A stretch of 5,964 bases of DNA. Source: a bacterium. GTDB lineage: Bacteria; Desulfobacterota; Deferrisomatia; Deferrisomatales; BM512. Position numbers and translations under genes: made by a program. The first letter of the stretch is position 1. Every line of letters begins with the position of its first letter. This document shows positions 5,947 to 5,964 of this stretch, in pieces. The notes below the pieces were generated by a model. It made no database searches. It worked only from the letters and a program-made list of their open reading frames with translations, and was not told the origin of the DNA. The DNA is taken from positions 1 to 5,964 of the forward strand of contig SRXB01000139.1 of assembly GCA_009724975.1 (NCBI GenBank). The letters run 5' to 3'.

Positions 5947-5964
5947 TGATTGCAAAGCCGCTCA

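Overview
The window is about 6 kb of one operon read entirely from the minus strand. It begins at a good sigma-70-type promoter near the right edge (5918-5946) and runs off the left edge inside an unfinished gene. All five products carry an export signal, so this is an envelope module of a Gram-negative bacterium. The dense CXXCH heme motifs, an NHL beta-propeller, an outer-membrane-type barrel and a lipoprotein resemble loci of anaerobic respirers with extracellular or periplasmic electron transfer (Desulfobacterota/Geobacter-like, or similar metal-reducing lineages). The taxon itself cannot be fixed from this sequence. The DNA is moderately GC-rich, with no mobile elements, tRNA, rRNA or CRISPR.

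Layout in transcription order: (1) 5827-3965, a roughly 620-residue predicted beta-barrel with a signal peptide, no cysteine after it, and a terminal Phe. (2) 3883-3143, a lipoprotein with a CsgG/FlgO/GNA1162-like core and a charged coiled tail. (3) 3139-2216, a secreted six-repeat NHL-type propeller with a GTG start 3 nt after the previous stop. (4) 2145-1588, a secreted TlpA/ResA-like thioredoxin with a CEPC active site. (5) 1587 to beyond base 1, a secreted second thioredoxin-fold domain (CSSC) fused through a beta-sandwich linker to a multiheme cytochrome c. At least ten CXXCH motifs are visible and the gene is still open at the edge. The last gene was not called as a bounded ORF because no stop lies in the window, but frame, junction and motifs make it unambiguous.

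How they may work together (inference): the barrel and lipoprotein would supply the outer-membrane part, the propeller a periplasmic or surface scaffold, and the thioredoxins thiol chemistry, either reducing apocytochrome CXXCH cysteines for heme attachment or exchanging electrons with the hemes. The multiheme chain would be the wire. The most unusual element is the covalent thioredoxin-multiheme cytochrome fusion placed directly behind a separate ResA-like thioredoxin. Tight spacing (0 and 3 nt at two junctions, 70 and 81 nt at the other two) supports a single transcript.
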